A DNA stretch of 64,000 bases from Glaciecola sp965660815 (GCA_965660815.1 CBFIBG010000058.1:42714-106713); one strand, 5' to 3'. Shown: positions 16,999-25,739, numbered from the stretch's first letter. Notes: generated from the letters alone by a model not told the origin. A program made the numbers and translations.

Positions 16999-18828
16999 TT
17001 GGTTGAGCCCTTGGTACAAGCCCTACGACTTGCGCTTTCTTATCCCAGAACAACATTACAGTTATGCGTCGTTGGATTAGTCGCTGGTTTTATATCGGCC
17101 GTTGTAATTATTACTTTCAGGTTGAGCTTGGTAATGATTCAAACTCAGGTGCTTGGCAGTGTCGGAAATTATACATCATTAAGCGGCTTGCAACTATGGT
17201 TATTACCCGTTTTGTCAATCATCATAGTGATTTTTATCGCCTTGTTGACAGGCTTTAAACATTACAGATTGGGCATTCCTTTCGTGATACATCGTCTCAA
17301 AATGCATTATGGGCACATTCCACTGGCCACCAGCATAAATCAGTTTTTTGGGGGGATACTTGCTTTAGCGAGTGGATTCGTTGTTGGGAAAGAAGGACCA
17401 ACTGTCCATCTTGCTGCTGCTGCAAGCCATTACATAGGAAGGTATTTATCTCTGCCATTTAATAGCCTGAGAATTCTTGCTGGCTGTGGAATAGCGGCAG
17501 GAATTTCAGCTGCGTTCAATACCCCTTTTGCTGCGGTCATTTTCGTAATGGAAGTAGTTATGAGGGAATACAAAGTTCATATTTTCGTACCTATTATGCT
17601 TGCTGCGGCAGTGGGTTCAGTTTTAACACGGCTAGTGTTTGGGGACTCAACAGAGTTGGAATGGTTATATTTCTCACACCTACCTTACTGGCATTATCCA
17701 ATATTCATTTTGCTAGGAATATTTTTAGGAATACTGGGTAGTTTATTCAATAAGCAACTTATGTTTACGATGAAATTATTCCGACCGCTAAATATGATAA
17801 GTCGATTATTAATCGCAGCGATAGCGACAGGCACTGTTGGCATCTTTCTGCCTGACGCGCTTGGTTCTGAGTTTATAAATATAAAGTCATTTATTGAATC
17901 TTCGCCACATTTATCAACTATTTCGATACTCTTCATAGCAAAGTTTTTACTTGCCATTGTCGCAATTTCTCTTGGAGTGCCAGGTGGCATTATAGGTGCC
18001 GTGATGGCAATTGGTTTGCTTGCTGGCTTCATGTTCTTTCAACCTATCATCATGTTGCTTCAAGACTTAGGAGGTGAAATCCCTCAAGCAGACATCCACG
18101 ATTTAACATTAAGTTATGCCTTATTAGGGTTGGCGGGTTTATTGGCTGTTGTGCTTCACGCTCCGCTTGCTGCCTTAGCGGCCGCTATGGAATTAAGCAC
18201 GGCCCAACAGATTATTCTGCCAGCACTAATCACTATAGTTACGGGCTACGTTACCTCAAAACAATTTTGCTCAAACCGGTCTATTTTCATTCAACAGCTT
18301 GAGTATCAAAGATTACCCTACACAACCACTCTGATACGCGATGAACTTCAAAATACAGGTGTAATGGCATTAATGGCCACCGACATTCGCGTGTTCAAGA
18401 ATGGTCAAGATGCGGACATGTACGGTTATTTGCAGTCTCACCCCAATCAAATAGTGGTGAATCAGACTTTACAACACGCAATTCCAGATAACGTCAAAAA
18501 GAAACAAGCTAACAGTGTTGATTTAAGCCAAGAGTCATCTTATGAGTGGAAGTTAATAGGATTGGATATAAGTTTAGAAAAGGATGCTTACCCCATTACA
18601 TCGCACCGTTTAAATGTTATGTCAGATCAAAACACCTTAGCCGAAGTATATGAGCTTCTCTATAAAAAGCGCCAAGGAGGGGTGGTGATCGTAGAACAGG
18701 TATCAAAATTGAAAGTGGAACAAATTACTGATGAAATTGGCGCTCATGCAGGAAATGAACAACTTATCATGCGTGGGATCATCACTTGGGACATGCTGCA
18801 TTCTTATGTCCTTCGACAGCAACATTAG
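16999..18828 (+). CDS. CLC-family chloride channel/antiporter with C-terminal CBS-like region
   Basis: Residues 1 to about 420 form the CLC membrane domain: the GKEGPTVHLAAAASHYIG motif with the gating glutamate, AAGISAAFNTPFAAVIFVMEVV, and GVPGGIIGAVMAIGL. The cytoplasmic tail contains a CBS-like half, NTLAEVYELLYKKRQGGVVIV...GIITWDML. The helix D selectivity region reads LGIPFVI instead of GSGIP, so anion selectivity may differ from ClcA. The start is a TTG at 16999 (17011 possible); no clear ribosome site is seen. It is divergent from the DUF6776 gene and followed by hemJ 43 bp downstream. Confidence 0.88.
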   Translation: MVEPLVQALRLALSYPRTTLQLCVVGLVAGFISAVVIITFRLSLVMIQTQVLGSVGNYTSLSGLQLWLLPVLSIIIVIFIALLTGFKHYRLGIPFVIHRLKMHYGHIPLATSINQFFGGILALASGFVVGKEGPTVHLAAAASHYIGRYLSLPFNSLRILAGCGIAAGISAAFNTPFAAVIFVMEVVMREYKVHIFVPIMLAAAVGSVLTRLVFGDSTELEWLYFSHLPYWHYPIFILLGIFLGILGSLFNKQLMFTMKLFRPLNMISRLLIAAIATGTVGIFLPDALGSEFINIKSFIESSPHLSTISILFIAKFLLAIVAISLGVPGGIIGAVMAIGLLAGFMFFQPIIMLLQDLGGEIPQADIHDLTLSYALLGLAGLLAVVLHAPLAALAAAMELSTAQQIILPALITIVTGYVTSKQFCSNRSIFIQQLEYQRLPYTTTLIRDELQNTGVMALMATDIRVFKNGQDADMYGYLQSHPNQIVVNQTLQHAIPDNVKKKQANSVDLSQESSYEWKLIGLDISLEKDAYPITSHRLNVMSDQNTLAEVYELLYKKRQGGVVIVEQVSKLKVEQITDEIGAHAGNEQLIMRGIITWDMLHSYVLRQQH

Positions 18829-18871
18829 TTAAAATGATGGGCACGATTGTATTTCTATTAGGAGTGTTAAG

Positions 18872-19315
18872 ATGTTAGAGATCTGGTTAATGCCATGGTA
18901 CAAAGCCTTACATATATTTTTTATGATCGCTTGGATGGCTGGTATTTTTTATTTACCAAGACTCTTTGTGTATAACGCAGAATCCAACAGTGCAGAAGTG
19001 AAAGCTCAGCTTAATATTATGCAAAGACGATTGTGGTTTTTCGTCACACCTTTTGCAGTGTTAACGTTAGTATTTGGATTGCTCGCTATTTTCACATACG
19101 GAGCAGATTGGTTTAAAGCTTCGACTTGGTTACATTACAAGTTGGTATTCGTTGTTGCCTTTTACCTTTACCACGCGTATTTGTATGCTTTAGTTAAGCT
19201 ATTTTTGCAAAATAAAAACACTCATTCCCCTAGATTTTATCGATTTTTGAACGAATTACCTGTCCTCGCTTTACTTGCTATTGTGATATTAGCCATTGTT
19301 AAACCATTTTATTAA
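18872..19315 (+). CDS. hemJ: Protoporphyrinogen IX oxidase HemJ (UPF0093)
   Basis: HemJ is a small membrane heme protein that oxidises protoporphyrinogen IX to protoporphyrin IX in bacteria without HemG or HemY. The 147-residue protein has four hydrophobic helices. Its conserved N-terminal segment WYKALHIFFMIAWMAGIFYLPRLFVY carries the essential His, and there is a second conserved stretch, WLHYKLVFVVAFYLYHAYL. AGGAG precedes ATG 18872. hemB is in the same window, but the two are about 9 kb apart and not co-transcribed. Confidence 0.87.
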   Translation: MLEIWLMPWYKALHIFFMIAWMAGIFYLPRLFVYNAESNSAEVKAQLNIMQRRLWFFVTPFAVLTLVFGLLAIFTYGADWFKASTWLHYKLVFVVAFYLYHAYLYALVKLFLQNKNTHSPRFYRFLNELPVLALLAIVILAIVKPFY

Positions 19316-19366
19316 TACTATTGAACCACTTCGTAGCAACCCGTGCCAAAGCGTTTGTTGCTGGCA

Positions 19367-19810
19367 CTATTCTCGAAGCCATGTTTCGAGTAATCGATTT
19401 AGCTTTTCGCATTGTTTTGGATTTAACGGACTAAATACGCTTTCAAGATAGTGGTGATGATGATCCAAAACCCTAGTGATGAGGTCGTAACCTTCTTGTG
19501 TAAGCGTAATGGTTCTTCCGCGTTTATCTTGTTCACTTTTATTTTTTTGCACCAGATTCTTGTCTATGAGTTTATCCACTCTGCTCGTCAAACTGCCACT
19601 TGTGATATGTGTTAATTTCAATAATTTACTGGGTGTTAAAGTGTGTTCAGGAGCACGTAGCAATGCGTACAACACTTCGAAACTGGACTGCTTTAGATCA
19701 TACAAATTATGAGCGCTCTTAAATGCAGATGCTATTTTTTTATTCGCCTTTACCATATTCTTTGAGAGCAATTTTAGTTGGCTATAATCATGTTTATGCT
19801 TTTTAGACAA
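19367..19810 (-). CDS. MarR-family transcriptional regulator
   Basis: The 147-residue protein has a winged helix typical of MarR dimers: SSFEVLYALLRAPEHTLTPSKLLKLTHITSGSLTSRVDKLIDKNLVQ, then the wing with KSEQDKRGRTITLTQEGYDL (the conserved D-x-R-G-R). The N terminus is Lys/His-rich. It faces two small genes across a short divergent region containing a perfect 18-bp palindrome 20 bp from its own ATG. It is therefore probably autoregulated and controls the microprotein genes. The ligand is unknown. Confidence 0.93.
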   Translation of the reverse strand: MSKKHKHDYSQLKLLSKNMVKANKKIASAFKSAHNLYDLKQSSFEVLYALLRAPEHTLTPSKLLKLTHITSGSLTSRVDKLIDKNLVQKNKSEQDKRGRTITLTQEGYDLITRVLDHHHHYLESVFSPLNPKQCEKLNRLLETWLRE

Positions 19811-19829
19811 TGTACTTACCTTTAAAAAC

Positions 19830-19847
19830 TATCTTGATATCAAGATA
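19830..19847. promoter_or_regulatory. Perfect 18-bp palindrome, probable MarR operator
   Basis: TATCTTGATATCAAGATA is identical to its reverse complement. It lies between the divergent marR-type gene (ATG at 19810) and the first microprotein gene (ATG at 19897). It resembles the ATCTTGA/TCAAGAT-type operators of several MarR family members. It also overlaps a candidate -35 (TTGATA, 19834-19839) that has a TATCCT 16 bp further on, so occupancy would block the rightward promoter. Confidence 0.75.
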
Positions 19848-19861
19848 CTTTGTGCTATCCT
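19834..19861 (+). promoter_or_regulatory. Candidate sigma-70 promoter for the microprotein genes
   Basis: TTGATA at 19834-19839 and TATCCT at 19856-19861 are 16 bp apart. The -35 element lies inside the palindrome at 19830-19847. Leader length to ATG 19897 would be about 28 nt. The -10 match is imperfect, so this is a prediction. Confidence 0.4.
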
Positions 19862-19896
19862 TACTGATAATATACCTTAAATTATTGGAGGTAGAC

Positions 19897-20043
19897 ATGG
19901 CTTTACATCCGCTAAACAAGGACGTCAAACTTGGTCATATATTTAAAAATACATTTGTAACGAATGCCGTGAGAATATTCTGTGGGACTCTCCTAATAGT
20001 AGCAATGGTAATTAAGTACATGTGGGTCAACAACTTATTTTAA
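19897..20043 (+). CDS. Small predicted membrane protein (48 aa) under a MarR regulator
   Basis: The start at ATG 19897 is set by a strong GGAGG 6 nt upstream; a longer frame from 19810 would run through the promoter. The 48-residue product has a polar N terminus (MALHPLNKDVKLGHIFKNTF) and one hydrophobic helix around residues 26-41 (IFCGTLLIVAMVIKYM). I recognise no family. A second small gene with its own GGAGG starts 16 nt after the stop, so the pair is probably one transcript controlled by the divergent MarR. Confidence 0.7.
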   Translation: MALHPLNKDVKLGHIFKNTFVTNAVRIFCGTLLIVAMVIKYMWVNNLF

Positions 20044-20058
20044 TTTGGAGGCACAATC

Positions 20059-20211
20059 ATGAAATTGAAAAAAGCGTTAAAGAAAATATTTAAAAAACGA
20101 ATCAATTACGCACCAGTGGCATACTTAGGACGAAAAAACGTGGAAAAGATACTTGGCGCAAAAATTCGTAAAGATAAAGAATTGGATGGATTAGAAAAGT
20201 CACAATGTTAA
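20059..20211 (+). CDS. Small basic protein (50 aa), second gene of the MarR-controlled pair
   Basis: ATG 20059 follows GGAGG at 20047-20051. The product is 50 residues with a very basic, potentially amphipathic N terminus (MKLKKALKKIFKKR), then INYAPVAYLGRKNVEKILGA and a charged tail ending in Cys. It has no membrane helix and no family I recognise. The strong ribosome site and tight spacing to the preceding 48-residue gene are the evidence for expression. Confidence 0.6.
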   Translation: MKLKKALKKIFKKRINYAPVAYLGRKNVEKILGAKIRKDKELDGLEKSQC

Positions 20212-20291
20212 TTTGTCAGATTGAGCGCTTACTGTTTGCCAAATAGTGATACGCACAATCTGACCACTGCAGATAGCAATAAAAGATGCGA

Positions 20292-20927
20292 TCACTGTTG
20301 TTGAGCAAAGGTTTCAAACTGATTGGGCAAGTAGCTTGCCAATTCACCAGACACTCTAACGTAAGACGTTAGCGAATTGTCTAAACTTTTAGCAATTACT
20401 GGCAATTTCTTTTTCAATTCTTCAGGGTTTGCAGATTGATTTATTTTTTTTGTAGGGTCAGCAAATGTGCTGAACATGTTTAAACAGCGCTTAAGCTCCT
20501 TTGCTAGCTGAGGCGCCCTGTCAGGATCAGCTTTCTGCATTCGATTCCAAGCACTCTGCCAACTGCTTTGTGTTGCACCGTGTGCAGTCAATATACCTTC
20601 GCACCATTTTTTCATAGGTTCGTTATCTTGCGGCTTACAATTAGTAGCCGATACATCATTATAATATACATAACTGGGTAACGACAGGCTGTTGTTGCGC
20701 ATATCATTTAGACAATGTTTAAAGTAAGCGAAAAGACTATCGGTTATTTCATCGCCAGCCACTAAGCTATTTTTTTGTTTATACAACCACGGTAACCAAA
20801 TATTTGGCATAGGGATTTCAGGACAACTTGCAGCACCTAAGATAACCCCCTCCACGTAAAAGCGTGAGTGCATCAATTTCCTAGCGGTTGCATTTTTTTT
20901 GTATAGCGGTTTTAGACCCATATCCAC
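20292..20927 (-). CDS. UPF0149 (YecA/YgfB-like) family protein
   Basis: The 211-residue protein has the UPF0149 pattern: SRFYVEGVILGAASCPEIPMPNIWLPWL near the N terminus and WCEGILTAHGATQSSW in the middle, matching the W-C-x-G-(F/I)-L core of the family. A helical C terminus ends the protein. It lacks the SEC-C zinc tail of YecA. The function is unknown. The gene stands alone, convergent with the microprotein unit and divergent from the NRAMP-like gene. Confidence 0.72.
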   Translation of the reverse strand: MDMGLKPLYKKNATARKLMHSRFYVEGVILGAASCPEIPMPNIWLPWLYKQKNSLVAGDEITDSLFAYFKHCLNDMRNNSLSLPSYVYYNDVSATNCKPQDNEPMKKWCEGILTAHGATQSSWQSAWNRMQKADPDRAPQLAKELKRCLNMFSTFADPTKKINQSANPEELKKKLPVIAKSLDNSLTSYVRVSGELASYLPNQFETFAQQQ

Positions 20928-21137
20928 CTAGTAAACACCCTAAAGACAAAGTCATTTTTTCATATATTTTTACGTTTAAGACTTTAAATATTTATTTTTA
21001 TTGGCGAATTAATTTTTGCGTGCCATAGTAGCTAACCAATTGCACTAATAATGTTAATACAATGTGGGCAAGCCGACGAGTAATTGATTTTAAATAACTC
21101 GGCGACTTTAGAAAGTAACCCAAATTAGGATACTATC

Positions 21138-22355
21138 ATGCGAGCGAGTATAAAAGGCTTAATTATAACCGCTGCCTTTATTGGTCCAGGAACCGTCACG
21201 ACCGCAACGGTTGTGGGAGCCCAGACCGCTTACTCTTTGCTCTGGTTTTTAATCTTCTCAGTGTTTGCGACTTATGTCTTGCAAGAAATGGCCTCTAGGC
21301 TAGGCACGGTTTCTGGACTTGGCTTGTCTCAAGCTATCATGTCAAGCCTCTCCAACCCCATTGCTCGTATTTTTATTTTGATATTAGTCGTTCTGGCAAT
21401 AGGCTTAGGGAATGCAGCCTATGAAGGCGGCAATCTAATTGGCGCGGCTTTAGGAATACAAGCCGCGTTGGGCTTAGATATTCAGACTTGGGTTCTAATT
21501 CTCGGAGGAACCGCATTTCTTCTTATATCAATTGGTCATTACAGTTTAGTTGAGCGATTCCTTATATTGTTAGTTTTGTTGATGAGTGTAGTGTTTATCA
21601 CGATGATGTTTACAGTAGGAGTCAATATCAATCTTCTCAGCCAAGGAATTAGCTTGCCATCGCCAGTCATGGATAATTTGACGCTTGCTCTGGCGATAGT
21701 TGGCACAACTGTTGTACCATATAACCTATTTTTACACTCAGGACTTAGCGCACAAGACACCTTAAAACAGAGGGATTTAGTCGGACCCAACTTCATCACA
21801 GACAAGTGGGAATTGCGTTCTCAAAACGCACAATTAATGTCTTCTATAAGCTTGGGTGGCTTGGTGACATTTGCAATTATGTCCAGTTCAGTGACAGCAT
21901 TTTTTGTTACACAAACACAAGTGAATCCGGACAATATTGCCCAACAACTCGAGCCTCTTCTAGGTCAACAAGCCCAACTATTTTTCGGACTAGGGATGTT
22001 TTGCGCTGGACTCACATCGGCTATCACCGCTCCGCTTGCAGCGGCTTACGCCATTTCGGGGTTATTTGGCTTTAGGTCTCATCTTTCAGATAAACGATTT
22101 AAATTAATAGCATTAACCATTATTATTTTTGGAGTTATTGTAGCCAGTCTAGGGATAAAGCCGATTGCACTTATTTTATTGGCTCAGGCGTCTAATGCGG
22201 TATTACTGCCTATTTCAGTAGGCTTGCTAATATGGGTCTGTAATAAAGACAATCTGTTAGGTGAACACACTAATGGACTTATTAAAAATGTGCTGGCATT
22301 TTTAATTATTTGCTTTGTATTTGCATTATCTGGCTATAGGTTGATAACAATTTAA
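21138..22355 (+). CDS. NRAMP-related transporter, divergent metal site
   Basis: The 405-residue protein has about 11 hydrophobic helices and NRAMP architecture (FIGPGTVTTATVVGAQT in TM1, GLGNAAYEGGNLIGAALG in TM3, VGTTVVPYNLFLHSGLSAQ in TM6). The canonical metal-binding motifs are altered. DPGN in TM1 reads GPGT (residues 16-19), and MPHN in TM6 reads VPYN (193-196). The coordinating Asp, the TM1 Asn and the Met are thus absent. It is probably an NRAMP-like carrier with a different substrate, not a Mn/Fe MntH. AGGA precedes the ATG. Confidence 0.85.
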   Translation: MRASIKGLIITAAFIGPGTVTTATVVGAQTAYSLLWFLIFSVFATYVLQEMASRLGTVSGLGLSQAIMSSLSNPIARIFILILVVLAIGLGNAAYEGGNLIGAALGIQAALGLDIQTWVLILGGTAFLLISIGHYSLVERFLILLVLLMSVVFITMMFTVGVNINLLSQGISLPSPVMDNLTLALAIVGTTVVPYNLFLHSGLSAQDTLKQRDLVGPNFITDKWELRSQNAQLMSSISLGGLVTFAIMSSSVTAFFVTQTQVNPDNIAQQLEPLLGQQAQLFFGLGMFCAGLTSAITAPLAAAYAISGLFGFRSHLSDKRFKLIALTIIIFGVIVASLGIKPIALILLAQASNAVLLPISVGLLIWVCNKDNLLGEHTNGLIKNVLAFLIICFVFALSGYRLITI

Positions 22356-22439
22356 TATTCTTCCATTATCGTACATAATAATAATTGAGATTTTCACATA
22401 TGTATTTTTTTAAAATCAGTGTTGTTAAAAGGCAATTGA

Positions 22440-22925
22440 ATGTCCAATCCCAATGTAACTTTTCTATCGTTTTCTGACCACCTTTCCCATTATTTCGAGA
22501 CTATAAACAAAGAATGGATAAATGAAATGTTTGTCTTAGAAGACATTGATAAAAAAGTGCTCGAATGTCCAAAAAAGTACATTATTGATAAAGGCGGAGA
22601 GATCTACTTTGCGCAGCATCCTTCTTTAGGAATAGTCGGTACATGTGCTCTACTGAATAAAGGCGAAGGCAATTTCGAACTGACTAAAATGGGAGTGTTT
22701 AGTAACGCTAGATATTTAAAAGTGGGGCAAGCACTTCTTAAATACGTTATTAATGAAGCGCAACAAAAACAACTGAATACTCTATTTTTATTAACGAATA
22801 AAAATTGTTCAGTTGCCATTCACCTGTATGAGAAGAGCGGCTTTGTGCATGATGACGGCATTATGCAACGTTATGGCAAAAGTTATAAAAGATGCGATGT
22901 GGCAATGAGATATGCAGGTAGTTAA
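22440..22925 (+). CDS. GNAT-family N-acetyltransferase
   Basis: The 161-residue protein has the GNAT core: GIVGTCALLNKGEGNFELTKMGVF (strands 3-4), KVGQALLKYVINEAQQKQLNTLFLLT (acetyl-CoA loop and helix), and CSVAIHLYEKSGFVHDD (C-terminal strand). The acetyl-CoA loop is a variant of the usual Q/R-x-x-G-x-G/A pattern. The substrate cannot be inferred. AAAAGG precedes ATG 22440, 84 bp after the NRAMP-like gene; it may be read from the same transcript. Confidence 0.8.
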   Translation: MSNPNVTFLSFSDHLSHYFETINKEWINEMFVLEDIDKKVLECPKKYIIDKGGEIYFAQHPSLGIVGTCALLNKGEGNFELTKMGVFSNARYLKVGQALLKYVINEAQQKQLNTLFLLTNKNCSVAIHLYEKSGFVHDDGIMQRYGKSYKRCDVAMRYAGS

Positions 22926-23494
22926 AAGAAAGACCAAAATTCAGTAAGATATAAATGATTCAATTTTTAGATAAAAAGTTTATTGCGTAACAAGACAACT
23001 GTTACAGGCACTCACAAACAGAGCCTATGACGGATTACAAGCAACTGTCTTTAGTTGATATAGATTTCATTGTCCTATGACATTACTTCTTCCGCGCCTG
23101 TTAACTTTTTGTCAATTTTTTTGACACTTTGTCTCAAGCGATAGGGAATGGGTGCAGGTTTTAAGATATAAGTTACAGGTTATTAAGTTCAATTTGTTTG
23201 CACGCTTAACACGCAATGCAATGAGGTGTCTCATTACTATTGCAGTTATCCTAAGCATTTTCATTTGTGCTTTACCGTAGTCAAATATATCTCATACCAC
23301 TCACTGTCAGTAATTTTTACATTCAGATATATAAAAGAACCAATAAGCCACAACAAATCAACTGCACAACCACTTAACAATATGATTTTATTATTTAAAT
23401 TGTATCTTCTTAAAATATTAGTATCAAATTTGCATGTTATTAGTGCCATTTAAGCAGTGGGCATTCAAATAATAGAATATATAAGAGAAGATAT
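22926..23494. other. 569-bp intergenic region upstream of the PEP-CTERM-like gene
   Basis: No convincing gene is seen. Two overlapping frames of 60-75 codons on opposite strands (23226-23453) lack ribosome sites and look like chance. The region contains an inverted repeat, TGTCAA-N5-TTGACA, at 23110-23126, 369 bp upstream of the PEP-CTERM-like start. It could be an activator site or a promoter-proximal element. No convincing -24/-12 sigma-54 box was found. Confidence 0.4.
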
Positions 23495-24142
23495 ATGAAA
23501 AAATTACTGTTTACCGGCGTACTAACCGGCCTTATATTTAGTACTTCAGCATTCGCTAGCACGATTACTCTAGATTTTACTACTAGCCCAAGCCTAGAGG
23601 CTGCTCTTGATGATAACACCTATGGAGATAGCGCAATCGTTGACTTATCTTACAGAGCAATAGATGCGAACTCTTTTGGGGATGTTGCTACAACAGGTGG
23701 CGTGTCTGGATGGGGAAGTGGATATGGCGATTTAGATGGTGCGCTTTGGGGAGAACCTAATCCCAGTCATGCTGAAATACGCATAGATACAATCGATCCA
23801 ATGGCAACCGTTACAATAGACAGTTTTGATATGGGTGGATGGTTAAGTGATGAAGTTGCTGAGTGGTATATTTATGACATTTCTTGGAATCTAGTCAGCA
23901 GCGGAACAGGGATCGCACCTAATACTAACGCGCGACTAAGCGTTACTCCAAGCAGTTCTGCAACCGGTGGTATCATTTTCCAATGGGGTAATGATGCATG
24001 GGATGTAGGAGTAGAAAACTTTACATTTACGGTAAGCGGTCAGAGCATATCTGTATCAGCACCTTCCACGTTGCTGCTAATTTTCCTTAGCATGGGGGTA
24101 CTTGGTGTAGCAGGTTGGCGACGAGCAGGCAAATTCGATTGA
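23495..24142 (+). CDS. Secreted protein with PEP-CTERM-like sorting tail
   Basis: The 215-residue protein has a signal peptide (MKKLLFTGVLTGLIFSTSAFA), a mature beta-rich part with many Asp/Gly/Trp/Ser, and a C-terminal sorting signal. The tail consists of SAPSTLLLIFLSMGVLGVAGWRR: a short P-S-T motif, a hydrophobic helix and a basic cluster. This is a PEP-CTERM variant in which the usual PEP reads APS. Such proteins are processed by an exosortase and displayed or released with exopolysaccharide. No exosortase is in the window. Confidence 0.78.
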   Translation: MKKLLFTGVLTGLIFSTSAFASTITLDFTTSPSLEAALDDNTYGDSAIVDLSYRAIDANSFGDVATTGGVSGWGSGYGDLDGALWGEPNPSHAEIRIDTIDPMATVTIDSFDMGGWLSDEVAEWYIYDISWNLVSSGTGIAPNTNARLSVTPSSSATGGIIFQWGNDAWDVGVENFTFTVSGQSISVSAPSTLLLIFLSMGVLGVAGWRRAGKFD

Positions 24143-24522
24143 GCAGTTAACAACACCATCTGCTCATGGCTTTGAGCTCTCTGCAGGGCGAAAATTACTA
24201 TCAATTAGAGTAGAGTATTCGAACTTGAGTTAGCTGCGCCTGATACGCGATGTCACCGATGATATACGTATTTTCAATCTTTATAATGTTTTCATTCGCA
24301 GTGATGACTTAAACGTTGGCTAATGCGCGGTGGCCTACTTAAAAATAGGCCGCTCTGTCACATTGATACTTTATCCTGAAAAGTTGTAGCAGGTAACCAA
24401 GTAAAGTTTTTTTGAAATCAACTCTTATAGCCCAAATAACAGCATTCAGCGAATAGTACTCCTAGAAATCCCTATCAAACTTGCTGCCACTTTTAATCAT
24501 ACATGAATGTTGCAAAATCGCA
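24143..24522. other. 380-bp intergenic region between convergent genes
   Basis: No gene is seen. A hairpin GGCCTA/TAGGCC (24332-24351, extendable by G-U pairs) and a GAGCAG/CTGCTC repeat just after the PEP-CTERM-like stop are the only structures noticed. Neither has a clear T-tract. Confidence 0.35.
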
Positions 24523-25689
24523 TTAGCTAGCTAACCACGCAGTTGGATTCAGCGCTTTGCCTTTATGGCGTATTTCAAAATACAGGCCCGAATTAACCTG
24601 CCCCCCGCTGTTACCAACCAAACTGATGGTATCGCCAGCCACCACGACATCGCCCACTTTTCGAAGCAAGGCTTGGTTACGCCCGTATACCGTCATATAG
24701 CCTTTACCGTGGTCGACTATGGTCACCAAACCAAAGCCTTTTAGCCAATCAGAATAGAGTACTACCCCATCAGCAACCGCTACAACAGGCGCTCCAGACT
24801 TCGCATTTATAACGATGCCTTTCCAGCGAACTTGTCCTTGGCGTCGCTTACCAAATAGGCGATTAATTTTGCCAGAAGCAGGTACCAACAAAGATTTCTT
24901 TTTACCAGTGAGCCCTGCTAAATCAACATCTTCTGCCCTTTTGGCTGCCAATTCAGCCTGCTCAATAGCAGACAATAAATCTGCTTCTTGTTGTTGTAAT
25001 TGAGAGACCCTTGCTTGATCGCTTGCTATTTGTCGTTCAAGCGCCCTGAATTTAGAGAAACGATCTTGTTGTTGCTCTTGTAAAAGTGAAGATTGCTGTG
25101 CCTGCTGATCTACCAAAGATGCAAGTTGTTGCTCTTGTTTGTCCAGCCGCTGCTGAACCCTATCAAGACTGTCTACCAGTTGTCTAAAGCTTTCAATTTC
25201 TGCCTGTCTTGCCTTATTCAGATACTGATAATAGGTAAGTACACGCTCAAATTTATTTGCTTCGTTTTGATTAAATATCATTTTAGCAAAATCGTAATCA
25301 CCAGCCATGAAAGCACTTTTAACTTGAGCGGCTAGAGCGTCTTGTTGAGCTTTGATTTGAGAAACCAATCCTTGTTTTTGAGTGTTAAGTTCACGCATCT
25401 CAATCTGAGTTTGGCTTAATTTAGTCTCTGTTTTATTGAGAAATGTCGCCGTTTCTGCAATCTTCAGTTCAGCTAGTTTCAACTCTTGTTGCAATCGCTC
25501 AGAATCAGCCAGCTTTTCATTTAACTGATTTTGGGTTTGGTCAATAAGCTGCTTGATATTTTCTAGCGCCCTTGCTTCGTCGCCAGCAGCATCCTGCTCT
25601 ACTTGCCTTGCAAAAGCGGAGTTAACAATGCTTAACAATACAAACAGTATTAAGGCTACAAAAGTCCCCCTAAATACTAATACACGCAT
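24523..25689 (-). CDS. envC: Murein hydrolase activator EnvC
   Basis: EnvC is a periplasmic activator of the amidases AmiA/AmiB during cell division. ATG 25689 is chosen because GGAG lies a few bases upstream and a signal peptide then follows directly (MRVLVFRGTFVALILFVLL... AFA). A long coiled coil (roughly residues 30-250) precedes a C-terminal LytM domain. The usual zinc-ligand positions are changed: KGIVINAKSG replaces the H-x-x-x-D stretch, and LYFEIRHKG has Tyr where active enzymes have His. It is thus degenerate, as in E. coli EnvC. gpmI lies 50 bp upstream on the same strand. Confidence 0.94.
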   Translation of the reverse strand: MRVLVFRGTFVALILFVLLSIVNSAFARQVEQDAAGDEARALENIKQLIDQTQNQLNEKLADSERLQQELKLAELKIAETATFLNKTETKLSQTQIEMRELNTQKQGLVSQIKAQQDALAAQVKSAFMAGDYDFAKMIFNQNEANKFERVLTYYQYLNKARQAEIESFRQLVDSLDRVQQRLDKQEQQLASLVDQQAQQSSLLQEQQQDRFSKFRALERQIASDQARVSQLQQQEADLLSAIEQAELAAKRAEDVDLAGLTGKKKSLLVPASGKINRLFGKRRQGQVRWKGIVINAKSGAPVVAVADGVVLYSDWLKGFGLVTIVDHGKGYMTVYGRNQALLRKVGDVVVAGDTISLVGNSGGQVNSGLYFEIRHKGKALNPTAWLAS

Positions 25690-25739
25690 GAACAAACTCC
25701 ACATAAACAAGCCACACACGAGGTCGTCTAATTTATTTT

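Noticed and set aside
20928..21137. Mn-sensing or Mg-sensing riboswitch ahead of the NRAMP-like gene
   Set aside because: No motif or hairpin pattern of the known metal riboswitches was visible.
23226..23453. A 75-codon plus-strand frame with an overlapping minus-strand frame
   Set aside because: No ribosome site, biased Tyr/Ser/Ile composition and mutual overlap suggest chance openness of AT-rich DNA.
22926..23494. Sigma-54 promoter for the PEP-CTERM-like gene
   Set aside because: The closest TTTGCACG-like sequence has the -12 GC one base out of place, so I do not call it.
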